The notes under the pieces were generated by a model. The model did not search any database. It worked only from the letters and a program-made list of their open reading frames with translations, and had not been told where the DNA came from. The translations under genes were made by a program, and so were the position numbers. Source: Batrachochytrium dendrobatidis JAM81 (lineage: Eukaryota; Chytridiomycota; Chytridiomycetes; Rhizophydiales). Taken from it: DNA of 64,000 nt. Shown here piece after piece: positions 1-13,469 of the stretch (the first letter of the stretch is position 1; each line of letters opens with the position of its first letter). The stretch lies in the NCBI RefSeq assembly GCF_000203795.2, contig NW_006281101.1, positions 1,017,279 through 1,081,278 on the forward strand. The letters run 5' to 3'.

Positions 1-1423
1 TGCTCTTGAATAGCTGTGGAATGGCATTTGCAAAACTCATACTTCCACCACCACCTTCACGAACATCGATCAAAATAGAATTAGTTTTTTTGAGCACTGT
101 GGTCAATAGTCTTTTCACTTCACGAATTGCTTCAGGAATATCTCGTGTGTTTGTTGTGCGGGATGTACACCTGAACGATGTTAGTTTGATTATTCCCATG
201 TTTTGGTCGTCAGGGTTCCAAATTGTCCAAGATAGTCCGAGTATACTCGTTTGATAAAATGTAATCTGTAAATCACGTTTTGACAATCGTCCCGTGTTTT
301 GATCTTGACTGCTTTGATCCCGCTTTCGAATACGGCGAGGAGTAAGCAATGACTTGGTAGATTGGGAACTTGTGGTATGATCATCGACTGTTGTAGTTGG
401 CAATGCATGACTATTGGCTTTTACAGCAACTGTATTTTGTAAATGTATATCAAGATTCACGCCTGTCAACTGTGTGTAAAGTTTACTAGAGTACTCCCAA
501 CAGGTATGTCGATATGCAGACATGTACGGTACATTAACCTCGTATATGATGCCGCTATGGGATTTGAGTTTAAGCTTGATAAAGTCTTCATCAGGAAGTG
601 GGGTACGAGATCCAAGTCTGAGGGTCAAATATTTTAATGCTAAACGCTGGCTATGAGACTCGGTGGATCCACCAATGACATTCCGATGCTTTTCTTTCCA
701 TTCGTAAAAAGCGAGGCCGTTAATGCTGACAAGTCGATCTCCAATATTGATTCGATTATAAGCGGTATCACGTAGTAGATTCAGTATTTGACGATTGACG
801 GGTTTACTGACGACAATTGTTGGATCTTTGATTATATTGCCTGGACCATCAATGAATTGAAAAGAAATTCCCGTGGTAACTAAAAAACAACGATGAGTGC
901 CAGCTAATGTCATGGTAGTATGTCCGTCGCGAGCTCGAGTGAATATATCCAATAACCCAAGCTGGAGCTGTTCATCAGTAAGGGTTCTGATATTGTTTCG
1001 GATATGCTCGAGAGCAGGATACGGATTTGCTTGTTGACCATGATGCTTTATTTTTGATTCAAAATGGACCCATGCCTGGACATGTTGAATCATTGGAGTT
1101 CGATTGTAATGTGTTGGTCAGTTAATAATATGTTGCAATATATTGTATTGGTTATGATATCAGGTTGTGATGGAATGACAACTTGCCTTGAATACATTTT
1201 CGGCATTCGACACTAGAACATTTCGCTGTTCAAGAGTATATGGAAAAAAGGTAAACAATCCAGCATCACGATCGAGTTTGATGGGTCTATAGTCAGACCA
1301 TTTACTTTTAATAGTAGCAGGTGGTGTTGATGTTGATGTTGCAGCAGGTTGTGTTGATGTTGTAAGAGTTTGAGCATTGATGGAAGATATTGCAGCTAAA
1401 ACTGTTACCAAAAAAAGAACCAT
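1..1423 (-). CDS. Secreted S41-family serine protease, left copy (truncated by window edge)
   Basis: The first exon is 1423-1187, and the second runs from 1075 off the left edge with no stop seen. The intron 1186-1076 begins GCAAGT and ends AG, so it is a GC-AG intron. The start has a signal peptide (hydrophobic core, then INA-QT) followed by a Thr/Ser/Pro-rich stretch. The protein matches the complete copy at 25905-27969 nearly residue for residue, including the GGGGS motif near the edge; the catalytic-serine region lies outside the window. S41 enzymes are tail-specific/C-terminal-processing-type serine proteases, and secreted versions are expanded in Batrachochytrium (family knowledge). It lies inside the left arm of an inverted duplication and looks intact as far as it is visible. 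Family assignment rests on motifs in the complete copy. Confidence 0.75.
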
Positions 1424-2468
1424 TTAAAGCAGTATGCAATGCAAAGTATGATCAATCAGTTCGTACAACTCGCAATCGATGATGCAGCTGGTATTATATT
1501 GATGAAAAACTGTTGTATAAAGCATGTGTTTTTGATTATCAATATCTTTATAGTTGTCTTCCAGTTTACCCTCCCTGTTCATTCAGACTGCTTTTAGTCG
1601 TGCTTCAGCTTATCCACCCTATTCCAACATCATGCCACAAACACCTGATATTGTGGAAACAATATTACACTGAACTGTTCCGGAATAAATATGCACAAAC
1701 CATTCATACATAGCAGCTGTCCCTTGACAATGGTTGTTTGTAACCATATGGCTTTAACGACTTGGTGATAGTTTGTTGAAGATAGCGTGAATAAGGCGAT
1801 ATTCACGCAAAATGCAACACTAAACTGCCAAAATACATGATAAACAGTCGCATGTTTGATTGGTGTCGGTTTGCTGGACACTGTTATTGGAATCATTGTT
1901 CAGAAACAGTTGTTGCTGGTCTTGACATTCAAGCCACGTTCTTTTGTGTATGGATTTATACTTTCATGTCAAAACTTTGTATAATATATTGTCATCAGAT
2001 TGTTGATTGATGGCCTGACAACCCTGTAATCATCAACACTTGAACAACGAGACATTGCAAACACACTTGTGGATCTTACCATGCGCAAATACCAGTCAAC
2101 AATGTCAATGATCTTGAAAACAATATTATGTACAAAAACCAACTGTCGAGTGACAGACTGATTAGCAACAATGAATATGTTCAGGTTTTTGTTGATAATA
2201 TTCAAACAGTAAACTCAATGTCTGGATTGCAATGAATGAATGTGATGATCGTACACCGTATGACTATGCAATCAAACGCAACAATGCAAGGTTTAAACAC
2301 ATCAGTTCAAAACTATAGTTTGTATCATATGATGGTCGGTGTGTTTGCAGACTGACCAAGGAAGTTGTCAAGACTTTTTAAACAATGACATGCAACACTC
2401 CCAAACATGTATATTGCTCCAGACAACATTCCATTCCACAAAATAACTATCTGATCAGATATGGTTCA
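1..2468. repeat. Left arm of a large inverted duplication
   Basis: Read as reverse complement, this stretch matches 24856-27328 almost continuously. Base 1 pairs with 27328 and the homology stops near 2468/24856. It covers the S41 gene and about 1 kb upstream. Differences are scattered substitutions and small indels, for example around 1650-1700 against 25610-25690. The arm continues beyond the left edge. The two arms enclose about 22.4 kb of single-copy housekeeping genes. Confidence 0.9.
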
Positions 2469-2556
2469 AATAAATTAACCAAATGTCAAATGCATTTATA
2501 GATGGTCCAAATCTTGATAATAAATGATAAGCTGTTTTATTCCTAAATAGCAGGCA

Positions 2557-5018
2557 TTACTCCATCTCGACGTCATCCGCATTGTCATCGCGAGCATTTC
2601 TACGTTGATTGCGCTTGAGTTGTTTTTGCATTTTGCGCAAGTTTTTGTTAGTTTGAGGATTGATGCGTTTTTCTTCTTGGCTTATATCAACAGATCTGTC
2701 AGTCAGCTTGGAGAGAGTTTTCTTTTTCTGGATTGGCTTGAATCTGATTTCTGGAACAATTTTTTTATCTTCTGGCATTTTCGTGTCCTCCACATCTGAC
2801 ATGCTATCTCCACTATGCTCATCTTCACTGTCGTCCATTTGGTCTTCGGTTTCCTCACTGTCACTATCCTGATTTTCTAGATCCATTTCTTCGGAAGACA
2901 AAATGTCATCAGCATCGTTATATCCTTTAGGAAGGCGATCTAGGAGCATATCAACAGGCATAGGGCCGGTATTAGAAAACGTGTGCATTTTTGAACGGGC
3001 AATTGGGGTTTTCTGTGCGTTTGGAAGAACTTCTTTGTCTTCAAGTTCAAGAATTTCAGAGAGTGAAAACTCCTTGCTCCATGACTCGACAATAGCGCTG
3101 GAAATGTGGCTTTCAACTGCAGGTCCTGCTTCTGGAGGAATTGTATAGAATGGAATTCGACCGCTATTCCAATCTTGAATGACCGAACGTGATACACCTT
3201 TAATGTCTGGAATACCACCCTAAATAGCAGTTTTAACCATAATGATTAGCTTGCATAAACCAGTTTAAATATTTCCATAACCATTATATTTGAATGGATT
3301 TAATGGTAATAGTAATGGAGCTTACCTTGCGAAGTTTTCCACGATTTCTGGCAAGTTGCACAAGAAAATCAGTTGCATCCACAAAGTGGTTTACAGAGTA
3401 TAAACTCATTAGCTGTTCCTTTTTACAACGAGATACAATCAACTCGACTAAAAACAAATAACATTAGCAAGATTTGTATCAAGAATGGTTGAAAATTAAA
3501 CAAGTTTGGCACATTGCAATCGAGTAAATTGTTACCTGGACCAAGTGTGTCTTCAAGAAGTTCAACCTTGACGCAGTTTCGAAGAAGAACCTGCGCAGCA
3601 TCTTCTTCATTGTTACTGCGACTAAAGACAATACCAGGGCAGTCTAAAAGTTTGATGTTTTTGTCCAAATGAATGGCTTGCGATACTTTGGTGATTCCAG
3701 GTGCTGCACCTACGTTGCACACTTTGGAGCGCTTCAAAGAGTTGATGACACTTGATTTTCCGACATTAGGAAATCCGACAATTCCAACAGTGATGGAGGT
3801 TTTGATGTTGATATTTCGGCAATAGTTTTTGAGCAGTCGAATCAAATTGTCCGCACCTAAAGTACAATGTCAGTGAAGATTAGTGAGAATGAAATATCAA
3901 TGGATGCATGATTTCAGCCAAAAGGACTGTATTTTAAATCAGTGTTCGTACCAAGACATTCACTGCTAGTCAGCAAACCATCGCTTGCTTGCTGAGTAGA
4001 AACAGTTGATTGGCCCAAATTGGAGCGTTGACTTTGGGTAGATGCCTTGAACGCAACAGTAGGATACTCATTGCGAAGGTATTTTAGCCATTTCTCTACA
4101 TTTTCGCGAGGAACCAAATCTAAAGCAACCATGAACCAAACAATTCATCAATGTTAAAATTTAATGCAGTGCCAACAGTGGCCAGAATAAACAGAATCAG
4201 ATTTAAACTGATGAACAAGAGTTGAATTTACCAATTTTGTTGAGAATCAAAATAATTCGCTTATTAGAGCCAGCGTTCAAAATGAGTTCTTCAATCTGCT
4301 TGGTACGACAGCCTAATGGATCACGAGCATCCAAAACCTCCAAGATAACATCTGCATTTTCAATAACTTTTTTAAATTCACGATAATACGCCTTGCGAGA
4401 ATCGTCTTTACGGCCACTCAAGGCTGGGTCGCTGCGTTCAGTAGCCAAGCTGCCTTTTGATCCAATCTGAACAAGAGTAGTGTCAAATGCACGACTGCGA
4501 CTGGTAGCATCTTCAGCCAAAGCAGCCAAACTCATTTGGTCAGATGTAAGTCCGTTGCGATTAGCTTTACGGGCCTTTACAGCAAGTTCTTTTTCTTCAA
4601 TAGCCTGTTGTTTAATCCATAAATTGTCAATTAGTATTGCATGAGACTGAAAGCAATGATTAAAAAGAAATGTCAATCCAGCAACACCATTCACACCTTG
4701 CGTTTTGCTTCCTCGGCTTGATGCAAAAGTTTCTCTTTGAATGGAAAGAGATTTGGAATGCCGGGATCCTTCTTTAATGCTTTCCGCTGAGGATTTTTCT
4801 TTGCGTCCTTGCGGGCCTTGCGTCCATGTTCTGCAACCTTTTTTTGAATCTTGTATTTTGTTGATGCAGCCTGACGTTTACTTTTGGCCTCTAGTAGTTC
4901 AATCAGCATTACATTGCAGAGATTCACAAAAGTTAGACATGACACTGCGATCAAACACACTCCAGTCAACACTCAAACACAGACTGTCCTCGCATGCCAA
5001 CTTACTCTTGGCAACCAT
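2557..5018 (-). CDS. NUG1: Nucleolar GTPase of the nucleostemin/NUG1 family
   Basis: Seven exons: 5018-5006, 4890-4697, 4646-4232, 4119-3952, 3856-3536, 3447-3326 and 3219-2557, giving 631 aa. The N-terminus is a Lys/Arg-rich GNL3 domain ([19 protein letters not shown], then [12 protein letters not shown]). G motifs come in circularly permuted order: G4 NKIDLVP (about residue 205), G1 GFPNVGKS (about 291), then G3 DCPG. This permutation defines the YlqF/YawG GTPase class. Family members act in pre-60S ribosome assembly and export from the nucleolus. The C-terminal tail is highly acidic (Glu/Asp/Ser) and ends in a basic patch. The start codon exon is only 13 coding bases, followed by a GTAAGT donor. 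It is divergent from the coiled-coil gene at 5214, with 195 bases between start codons. Confidence 0.9.
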
Positions 5019-5213
5019 TGTATTATTTTTTTCTGTAATGAAATAAAGTTTTTTTTTTTGATTATAAAGAGTACATCACGTGATCAAAAGTTGATTCTGA
5101 ACAGCAATTGAACCTTGCATTGACAACAAAGGCTTTATAGCAGCAAAATATATTCTGCTGCAAATATCTTGCCAGCATCTTGCCAGCCAGCACAACACTA
5201 TCAAAAAAAGAAT

Positions 5214-5724
5214 ATGGCAGAAACCAAGTTTTTGAACAAGAAAGAGATTTCATTAAAGGAGAGTGACCAGACTGAACCTGCACTTGTTGACAACTCAAAT
5301 ACTCTTGCTAATCTGGCATCTGCTCGAGAAAATCCCAAGTTTCAACGGATGGTGCAACACATTGAGACATTACTAGAAAGGACAAAAGGAGCTAGACATG
5401 AAATGGAGCGGATGATTCAAATCACAAAGGAGTTGCGAGATCAGTGTGCTTTACAGGAGCAGGAATGCGTAGCGCTCGAGGTAGACCAAACCAAGGTCAA
5501 GGAAGAAATCAATGGACTAACTGGACGGTTGAAGACGTTGATGAGTGATAAGATTTCTACTGAGCAAAAGCTAGAAGAGTTGCGATTAGAAAATATCAAG
5601 TTGGATGCATTCTTGCAGGTGAGATTCTTGTCCATTCAGGTCTGCACGTTTAATAGTTTATTGACTAGTTTATTCATTCATTTGACATTTTCAGCAAGCC
5701 CAAGACTCGTCTCTTGACGATTGA
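5214..5724 (+). CDS. Small coiled-coil protein, unassigned
   Basis: Exons 5214-5618 and 5695-5724 join in phase (donor GTGAGA, acceptor TTTTCAG) to give 144 aa. From about residue 35 to the end it is a continuous heptad-like helix rich in Glu, Lys, Leu and Gln (ETLLERTKGARHEMERM, then KISTEQKLEELRLENIKLD). There is no signal peptide or membrane segment. An in-frame upstream ATG at 5169 exists, but the ATG at 5214 begins a more typical N-terminus (MAETKF). The length and single coiled coil suit a subunit of a small tethering, kinetochore or BLOC-type complex, but no family was recognised. A MITE-like repeat begins within about 10 bases of the stop codon. Confidence 0.7.
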
Positions 5725-5727
5725 TGT

Positions 5728-6136
5728 GGTTACGGCCGTATTCACGCACAATGAAACACTAAATAAGTGCCAAAATACATAATAAACGGCCAATTCGCAT
5801 TAGATTTACTGGATAGCATTGTGTCCTTGAGCCCCTTGGAAAAACTGGCTGAGCAATATCCTGGTGACTGGAATGGACGCAGCAGCAGCATTTCTGAGAT
5901 ATGTTGGACTAGAACGCGAACGTATCTGTGTTTGTAGGCTTGACAACAGCCAAACCCAATATCTGAACTGCAATGGACGAATCTGGTGATTGTACAATGT
6001 ATTTCAGAAAAAGACAATTCCAGTTCAAAGCTATAGTTTGTGAGCATCGTATAGGTGTTGTGTCTATTGAATAGGCAACCACTGCAAAATAAGTATAAAA
6101 AAGTATTTCATTTTACGTGAATGCGATTATAATAGA
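5728..6136. repeat. MITE-like element A
   Basis: The ends are inverted copies: about 5733 reads CGTATTCACGCACAATGAAA, and about 6110 reads TTTCATTTTACGTGAATGCG. The interior shares blocks with other copies (GCCAAAATACATAATAAAC; TTGCAATGGACGAATCTGG in inverse orientation). It has no coding capacity. It fills the convergent intergenic space between the coiled-coil gene and RAD4. Confidence 0.7.
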
Positions 6137-6349
6137 TGAGCATCGGCGATCCAGCTACTGGTCTTATAATTTTGAGCAAAATTTGTCGAGTTAGCATTTG
6201 ATAGTTTAAACATTCAATTGTTTAGGGTTGCCAATGTCATGGCCAATACAGTTTATTCAACTTTTGCGGATCGTCAATTATTATTGTTTCACAAATCAAA
6301 CGAGATTTTAAATACGCAATTGATCAATAATGCAAACTTTGACAGTGTA

Positions 6350-8839
6350 TTATGCAGTATCTCGATAATAGTCCCTGAAAATTCTAGCTCGAGATATGAT
6401 TCCGATTGTAAGCCGTTTCCATCGGCCAAGCGCATCCAGTTGCCGTTTTTGAAGATATGCATTACGCTTTGCTCTTTCTTCCTCTCCCAGCCCCTTAAAA
6501 TATGAGCATGGTATGAAAGTCAATCACCTGCCGCTGCACAATAAAAAATACGCAAGTGAATTCAACAGGTATATACTTACTTCCAAGATGATCTCGCCAT
6601 TTTCCGCTGTTACTATGATTCCATCCAACAGTGGAATGGGTTTGCCTCTTCCAAATTGAAACCCCGTCTTTAAATCAAAACGAGTTAGTTTGATTACAGT
6701 TGCAATTATCTGTGCGACAGTAGAAAGTCAATATAAATACATACAATGGCAGATGCATAGTCGATTTCAAGCTGTTTTGCAATATGGCATGCTCCTTTGC
6801 CTACAAGTACAAAAGACAAGTCAACGCATATCCTGTTCAACACCATCCGTTTAATACTCAAACTATCAACACCAATTTGTGTACCTCGAATATGAACAGC
6901 TCCACGAGGAATCATCCTGGGATGAAATATTTCAATGTTACCGAAATCATTGCGAGGAATAATTCCCTTTATAAAATAAATTAGTTTCTTTTTTCTGTTA
7001 AAATAGTATAGCCACCACACGGATTTAGGACTTACATCTATTAGTGCAAGAGGTTCAAGGGGTTCAGTCTGCCATTCTCCGTAAAGCCAAACAGAACCAT
7101 TCGTCTCATTTGAATCTATAAACATATCTTGATCCTCTATATTGAATGATTTGGATGAATCGGCTAGAGATTTTTGCTTTAAAACAACACCCGATTCTCC
7201 AGATTTAATTTGATATCCAAAGCGCTTCCAAGACTCTGAGCTTCGAATCTAGAGTAAAGGAGATTAGTGGACATTTTTGTCAATATACCGCCATGCTTAG
7301 AATTACCGTTTGCACATGTGTACGGGGATAGATTGGTTCTCCTTTAAATGTGCCAACAATATGCTTTTTTCCATTTGGGTAAATCACTTGATTTTGTTTA
7401 CAGTGTCTTTCCAGTGCGTATCTGTTTAAATAATCCAACCAAAACAGCGAACCACTCATAATTAGCCAAATATAGGTTTGCAAGATCGATTGTCTATATT
7501 CTAATTACCCACAATGGATGGTCTACAAATCCAGAAAAAGTGTTTGGCATAGATTCTGTCAACTGAAGAATCGAAGTCACATTATCTTCATGTTCATCGC
7601 GTGTAGATTTAAAAGACTTGGAGTAGAACCAAAGCGATAGTTTCCACCAACCATCGCCAGACTCTTTCAAAGGAAGCCGTAGCTTTCTTGTGGTAGTACT
7701 CCATAGCGATGCGTATCGTCGCGTCACTTCTTTGATAATATTACACGGCTCTAATGCAATGACGTAGCAAAGTGATTTCTGTTCAATGGCATCCCAAGGA
7801 CGCAAGGGATCATAGACTGTACATGACTCAATCCTCAATGGGATCCAGAGTTGTTGATCCCAAGAGTACACTTCGCACCAAAGATTCAGCGGATTATGCA
7901 CTGCATCCATCTTTTTCAAGGATAAAGAAAGAGGAATAGGATACAGTGCAACAACCAGTCTGATGTCCAATCCAATGGATCGACATAATGCAACAAATCC
8001 CAAAGTAAAGGTTTCTGTGTCATTCGATTTTTCCTCATGATTGCTCAGTCCAAAGTCTTGAAGTACCTGAAAGCAACGACTGTTTATGGAAGATACATTT
8101 TTAAAATCAATATTAGTATGTTTTGGTAAATCCAGTTGCCTGCACCACCACTGTAGTAAATCTGTCAGATAAGGAAGAGTGGGTGACTTTTGCTGACGCA
8201 AGGTTTCTATGCCTTGAATGAGATGAAACGGTAAAAGCGACATCAGCATGCTCTAAGTGTAATATTATTGCAAGTTAGTTCATGACTAATTCATGATTGC
8301 AAATTATTCCATCAAGCGTTTGGAAATCCCGAAACCAACCTGAAGCATTGCATTGCAACACTTTGCATTACGATGTAATGCAGCCGACAAGAGTGTCAGC
8401 AAGTGAACTTTATGCAGAGTGGAGTGTTGCTTCCTCTGCTGTCTAGTGATTCCTTGTCTTTTTTCCTTGGGTCTGTTGATCCATTCATCCCATTATTTAA
8501 TTGAATATTAGTAGTTATAAGTATTCTGTTGGTTCAACAAGGTTCGGCCTACTTTGTAATGACTTCTGAACAAAGAATCTCAATTGTTGATGACTCGGGA
8601 GGTATATCAGGATCAACCACTTCTTCCCAAGTCTCGCTGTCCAGTGAACTACACGATTCAGTGTCTGAGATGCCAGCAATGTCTTGATCTTTAGTCAAAG
8701 AACTGGTCAATAAACCCAAAGGTTTGGTCTCATTACATTGACTCAGTTTGGTAGTCTTGATTGCACTGTTTTGAGAGTTCAAAACACTTTGATCATCATT
8801 TAAACCAGCATTATCGTATGTCCGTTTCTGTTGTGGCAT
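6350..8839 (-). CDS. RAD4: DNA damage recognition protein RAD4/XPC
   Basis: Nine exons: 8839-8553, 8472-8340, 8252-7513, 7421-7307, 7248-7036, 6966-6885, 6800-6745, 6667-6581 and 6493-6350, giving 618 aa. After an acidic, disordered N-terminus comes the Rad4 transglutaminase-like fold (about 110-340), including FTLGFVALCRSIGLDIRLV and NLWCEVYSWDQQLWIPLR. BHD1 follows (SMPNTFSGFVDHPL, spliced to YALERHCKQNQVI), then BHD2 (KSWxx-like region, VWLYGEWQTEPLEPL) and BHD3 (IPRNDFGNIEIFHPRMIPRG and TGFQFGRGKPIPLLDGIIV). RAD4/XPC binds helix-distorting lesions and starts global nucleotide-excision repair with Rad23. Exon 3 uses a GTGGGT donor. The protein is shorter than yeast Rad4, mainly at the N-terminus. 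A MITE copy lies in the upstream region. Confidence 0.92.
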
Positions 8840-8924
8840 GACAAATCTGCAATCCAACTTGCAGTTTTCAAATAAAATTGTAATAAAAATATAATTCATG
8901 TCAAGCCAGTTTAACTGTAATGGC

Positions 8925-9146
8925 AATCAAATTAGCCTTGAACAAAATAGTGCAATCATCAGATTTGTCAATTTATGTTCTAGTTTAACAACGATCGCAC
9001 ATCTTAGAAATGCAGCTGTTGTTTCATGTCAATCACCAGGAGAAAGATGGGTAAGCTGATATCATTCCATGAGACTGACTGTTATTATGTATTTTGGCAC
9101 TTTATTTAGTGTTTCATTTTACGTGAATATGATTGTAATTAGAATG
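8925..9146. repeat. MITE-like element B (half element)
   Basis: The right-hand end TTTCATTTTACGTGAATATG lies at about 9113-9132, preceded by the family block TATTATGTATTTTGGCACTT and, further left, by ATCATCAGATTTGTCAATTT, which resembles 23073-23095 of element F. The left terminal repeat was not found. It lies just upstream of RAD4 and downstream of the importin gene. Confidence 0.6.
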
Positions 9147-9192
9147 AGTCAAGTAGTGATACTCGAGACAAATAGTAGGGTCTGCTCTTGCA

Positions 9193-12100
9193 TCACTGGA
9201 TGCTTGACATGACCTCCAAAATTCGCATACGAGTTGGAGAGTCAACTTGTGATGGAGCAGTTGCAGCCAATACATGTTTACAAAGTTGTCTAATATGTTC
9301 CAACTCGGACAAAACTGAAGGAGCTTTGGCCTCCAAAAGGAAAAATATGCACTTGAATACGATTGGGTTTTCTTCAAAATCCCGTTTAAGCGGAAGAGCT
9401 CCAAAAAATACGGGAATGACTTGATCCAAAGGAACAGCTTGCGAGCAGCGTAGAATCATACGAGCTACTGCCCCGCATGCATTGTCTGACATGTTGGATT
9501 TTGAGTCAATCGTAAAAAAGGGATAGAGAAGCTGAAGCAATTGTGGATAGTAACTAATGTGTAAAAAGTTAGTAAATAGCAGGAATTACAGCTACAACGC
9601 ACTAGTGGCTTTACCTGCTTAAATCTGTGGTTGAATAGTAAATTAGAAGCCCGATTCCAAATGCACCATTGCTACGTACTTCGTCATCTTCATCGCGTAG
9701 AGATTTGATAAACAGCGGTAGAAGATCTTGCGTAAATGGCGAAACACCATGCTCAAGACCATCTACAATTTCGGCAAGGGTTCCAATTGCCATACTTCGA
9801 TCCGAAACCGGTTTGGACTTTTGATAATGCTTTGCAATAAGTGGGAAAAATGGTGAAAAATAGCTACCATATTCAGGTCCAAGAGCAGCAGCCAAGCCTC
9901 CAAGAGCATCTGCAGCAGTACTAATAACTAGAGCATCAAGTTCCGCAAGTTCATCGTCATCATGTCCAGCACTCTCATCAAAATCTTCGTTAATCTGACA
10001 ACTGTGTTCTCCACGGAAAAGCTGCAACAGCATATTTGCAAGCGCATTCACGTATTGTAAAGAGTCGGGTGTCGACGAATAATCAAAGCCAACACTAACA
10101 GGTCCAATAAGCTTGATCGTTTCAACAATCTCTTGTAAAGTTTGAGCAACCACCATTCTATCAAATCAAAAATCGAATTGCAAAATACACAAACGGTTAG
10201 ATTACATCATTATTCCAGTCAAATTTGACAAAATAGTTTAAAAACAAAATAGGCCGCTTCAGAAAGAGATATCTCAGGTTCATATCAACGTGCTTTGCAC
10301 TCAGTGTGAGCTGGGTACTGAGAAGGAGTCATCACAAGCGCAGTTTAAAATTTCAAGGGATTGAGCATGATAAAACAGTACATACCTAGCTTCCTCTTCA
10401 TCGAGCATCTTCAACACACCCTCCATAGCAATCTTTCCAATCGAAGCAACATTTTCATGAACAGGGGTCTGGCAGGGGAGACCAGCCTGCCATTCGGACG
10501 AATCTGCAATAGACTGCATGGCAACAAAAAACTGTAAAAGACACTGAGCAGCCGAGATTCGAACATCATCATTGAAATTGTCTAATGAGGATAGAGCGGC
10601 ATTGGCACTGTCAGAAACAAAGGGTAAAAAGGCTGCCCGGGTAGCAGTAAACAGTAGACTCAAAGCTTGAAAGGAGGATGCTTTTTCCAAAGAAATTGCA
10701 GAGTTGAATGAATACTTTTCAATGGCGCTTTCCTCATTGTCACTTTCTTCAGAAATATCAATGTCCTCTTCACCATTAGGATTATGAGCAGGATCAAAAG
10801 AGTTGGATGATTTTAGCATATCATTCCAATCTGTATCTTGCTGATTGCACGAGTGCATGATGGAAGGAACGACAAGTTGAAGATAAGGTGAAAAATCTTC
10901 ACCAAACGTGCGTGCCAAAACTCCAAAAAACAGATAGCTGCACTCACGAAGTTGATAGCTGTCGATACTAATGCCACTGATAACTAAATTCATCATTTCA
11001 GACATGTGTGGTGCAAATGCTTCTTTACCCACTGCCTCAGCAACGGCACCCATGGCATCAGTTGCTATTGCACGCATATCTAGGTTTGATGGCTCTGTGA
11101 TCATCATGAACGAGCAAAGTTGTGCCATTGTCACTTTGAAATAGGGCAAAAACGACGAGCCAGAGGAACGAGCAACTGAACCAATACAGTTTACAGAAGC
11201 AAGTACAGATTTGCGATTTGAAGAAGATATCAAACCAATTAGTTTTGTAATAAGCAGTTCCAAGTATGGAAGAATCGCATCGTCTAGAGCCTCAACCAGC
11301 AATACAAGAGTTCCCAAAACGACAGGCTGTACTTCAACATCAGGATCATCCACAAGCGTAAGTAATAGAGGAAGTAACACCGAATGCTGCTCGGCAATCT
11401 CATCATCTAGATCTACTGACAAAGCACCAAGAGCAGTACATGCTGCTCGACGAACACATGGAGTATGGTCTTGCAGAGCATAAATGACGGAAGGAAGAAT
11501 TTGATCAATTTTCTCACGCATATGGTCAGCACATCCTTCTACAAGAACGGCAATAGCAAGCATCGCAGCACGACGAAAACCGGATCGCTGAGAATCTTGA
11601 ATAAATGTGGCCACATGTCGCATCACAGCAGGATAAACATGATGTGGAGGAAAGGCAAGAGCAAGTGAATTGATCACTTGAATTGCCGATTTGGCAGGAT
11701 ACCGATCTTCGCGATCCTTGGATTCCTCTTCAGCAGCAATGGGAAAAATAGCATCAATAATAGTGGGAACTAGACGAAGTTTAGTCAGTCTTGTTTTTGC
11801 GTAGGATGCAGTAAGCATTAGGAAGGACATGGCCATGATTCGAATTTCATCGGAATTGTCAGGGGTACTGGCGATTACCAGGTAGAAATTGACGAGTTCA
11901 CCAAAATACTTGGTAACTAGTGGAACCTCCTAAAATACCAGCACAGAATGAGATGGACCGAAAAATAGTAAATCAGCTAGCAGTGCTACATACCAAAAGC
12001 AATAGTCCTTCAAACACTTCAAAGACTTTCAAAGTGTTGGCATCATCTCCAGCTACCAATGTACGCTGCATCACTTGCACTATACTGGGAATAAGGTCAC

Positions 12101-13394
12101 AAAAGGTTTTCTAAAATACAGCAGACTTGATTTAGTCAAAGTAGAATCAAAGTAGTAAACCATCAGTATACTTACAAAGCTAGGTTCATTGGGATCTTCA
12201 ATGAATTCGGCCACTTTTCCCAATGCTCTATAAACCAGTACAAAATGATTCATCAATAAAAAGTTTACAAGCATCAACCCAGTCCATCCAATTTTCGCTA
12301 CTTACTGCACAGTAGTCACAGCGACAGTGATGCTCTCGGGATCATTGACAGATTTACAAAATAAAGCAAGTAGCTCAGGAATATAGTCTGAGAGTTGATC
12401 GGTGATAACTTCAAACAAAGTATAAAGAACATATACACCAACCTAGTACACAAACAAAAGGAAAAACAGGTTGGTAATCATACAACTTGTATATAAAATC
12501 AAGTCATGACAAGCACGTACTTCTCGCTGACCAACGACTGGGCTAGCACAGAGGGAGTTTAAAATGGTAATAAGCTCAATCCAACGATGATTGGAGATTT
12601 CGATCTTGGCAATTTCAGAAATAACACGAGCTAGAGCATTTCGGACAAGTATGCTAGTTTTAAACCAAAGAATGAGAATTGCATAGCAACAATCTATTTT
12701 GCGTATACACCACACTACACACCTTTCTTGATTAACAGCAACACTCAAAATGCCAGTCTTGATCTCTTGACGCACTTGCTCAGACAGAGCGAGCCAGGCT
12801 TTGCCATCGCTTTTTTCAACAAGTTTGCGCGCTTCAACAGCCGCTAATTGTCGAGCCTGAAAGACAGAAAAAACCCAATCAATTACATATTCTACAAGAT
12901 GAACTTGATAGGGTTGCCATTATAAATGAAGCAAGCATATACAATGGGCAATTTAATGTAAAACTCATAAAAATGATCAAAGCAACATACTCCAATAAAT
13001 GATGAGTTTGCAACAATCTGAAGCAGACGGGGAATGGTGTCAGGTTGCTTAAGCCAATGTGTACTCAACTCCGTAGATGCCTTTTTAAAATAAATTAATA
13101 AACATTCTGTCAGTAAAAAAAACCGACATTCATTAGCCCAAAATACGGCTTGACAAAATATACATTCAAATACACACCACCACACCTGCGCTAGTACTGC
13201 TGTATTATGCTCAGTGGCAATTGTAGTGAGGAGAGCCTCTAGTTTGACGACAGTACTCTATGGCAGGAATAAAAATAAAATCAAACAAATCAGCTTCACC
13301 ATGACAAAGGAAACCAACACATGCTCTTAAAGATCAATAGCTTAGTATAAACAAGCTACTATCAAAGACTGGAGAACAAAACAATCCATACCAT
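9193..13394 (-). CDS. KAP123: Karyopherin-beta, importin-4/KAP123 type
   Basis: Eleven exons: 13394-13392 (start codon only), 13257-13186, 13080-12991, 12856-12723, 12653-12521, 12442-12306, 12227-12176, 12110-11994, 11929-10386, 10157-9615 and 9553-9193. Total 1061 aa, close to yeast Kap123 and human IPO4. The protein is a continuous array of HEAT repeats. The N-terminal segment RQLAAVEARKLVEKSDGKAW is the typical importin start, and an acidic loop (EEDIDISEESDNEE) lies in the middle, as in KAP123/IPO4. These receptors import ribosomal proteins and histones H3/H4 through nuclear pores with Ran-GTP. Eight of the introns cluster in the first third of the gene. The start is inferred: ATG followed at once by a GTATGG donor, joining in phase to STVVKLEALL. 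Confidence 0.9.
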
Positions 13395-13469
13395 GATCTG
13401 GGACAAGACCAAGTTTTTTGATTAAATTGTAAAAATGAAAGAAAAAATTAAACGTGTTTTTATTGGCTG

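Noticed and set aside
443..637. Small plus-strand frame in the left arm (also 26692-26886 minus)
   Set aside because: It is antisense to S41 exon 2 in both arms and appears only because the duplicated coding sequence is conserved.
6218..6505. Plus-strand 95-residue open frame
   Set aside because: It is antisense to the last RAD4 exon, where the minus strand matches the family; the plus frame shows no recognisable protein.
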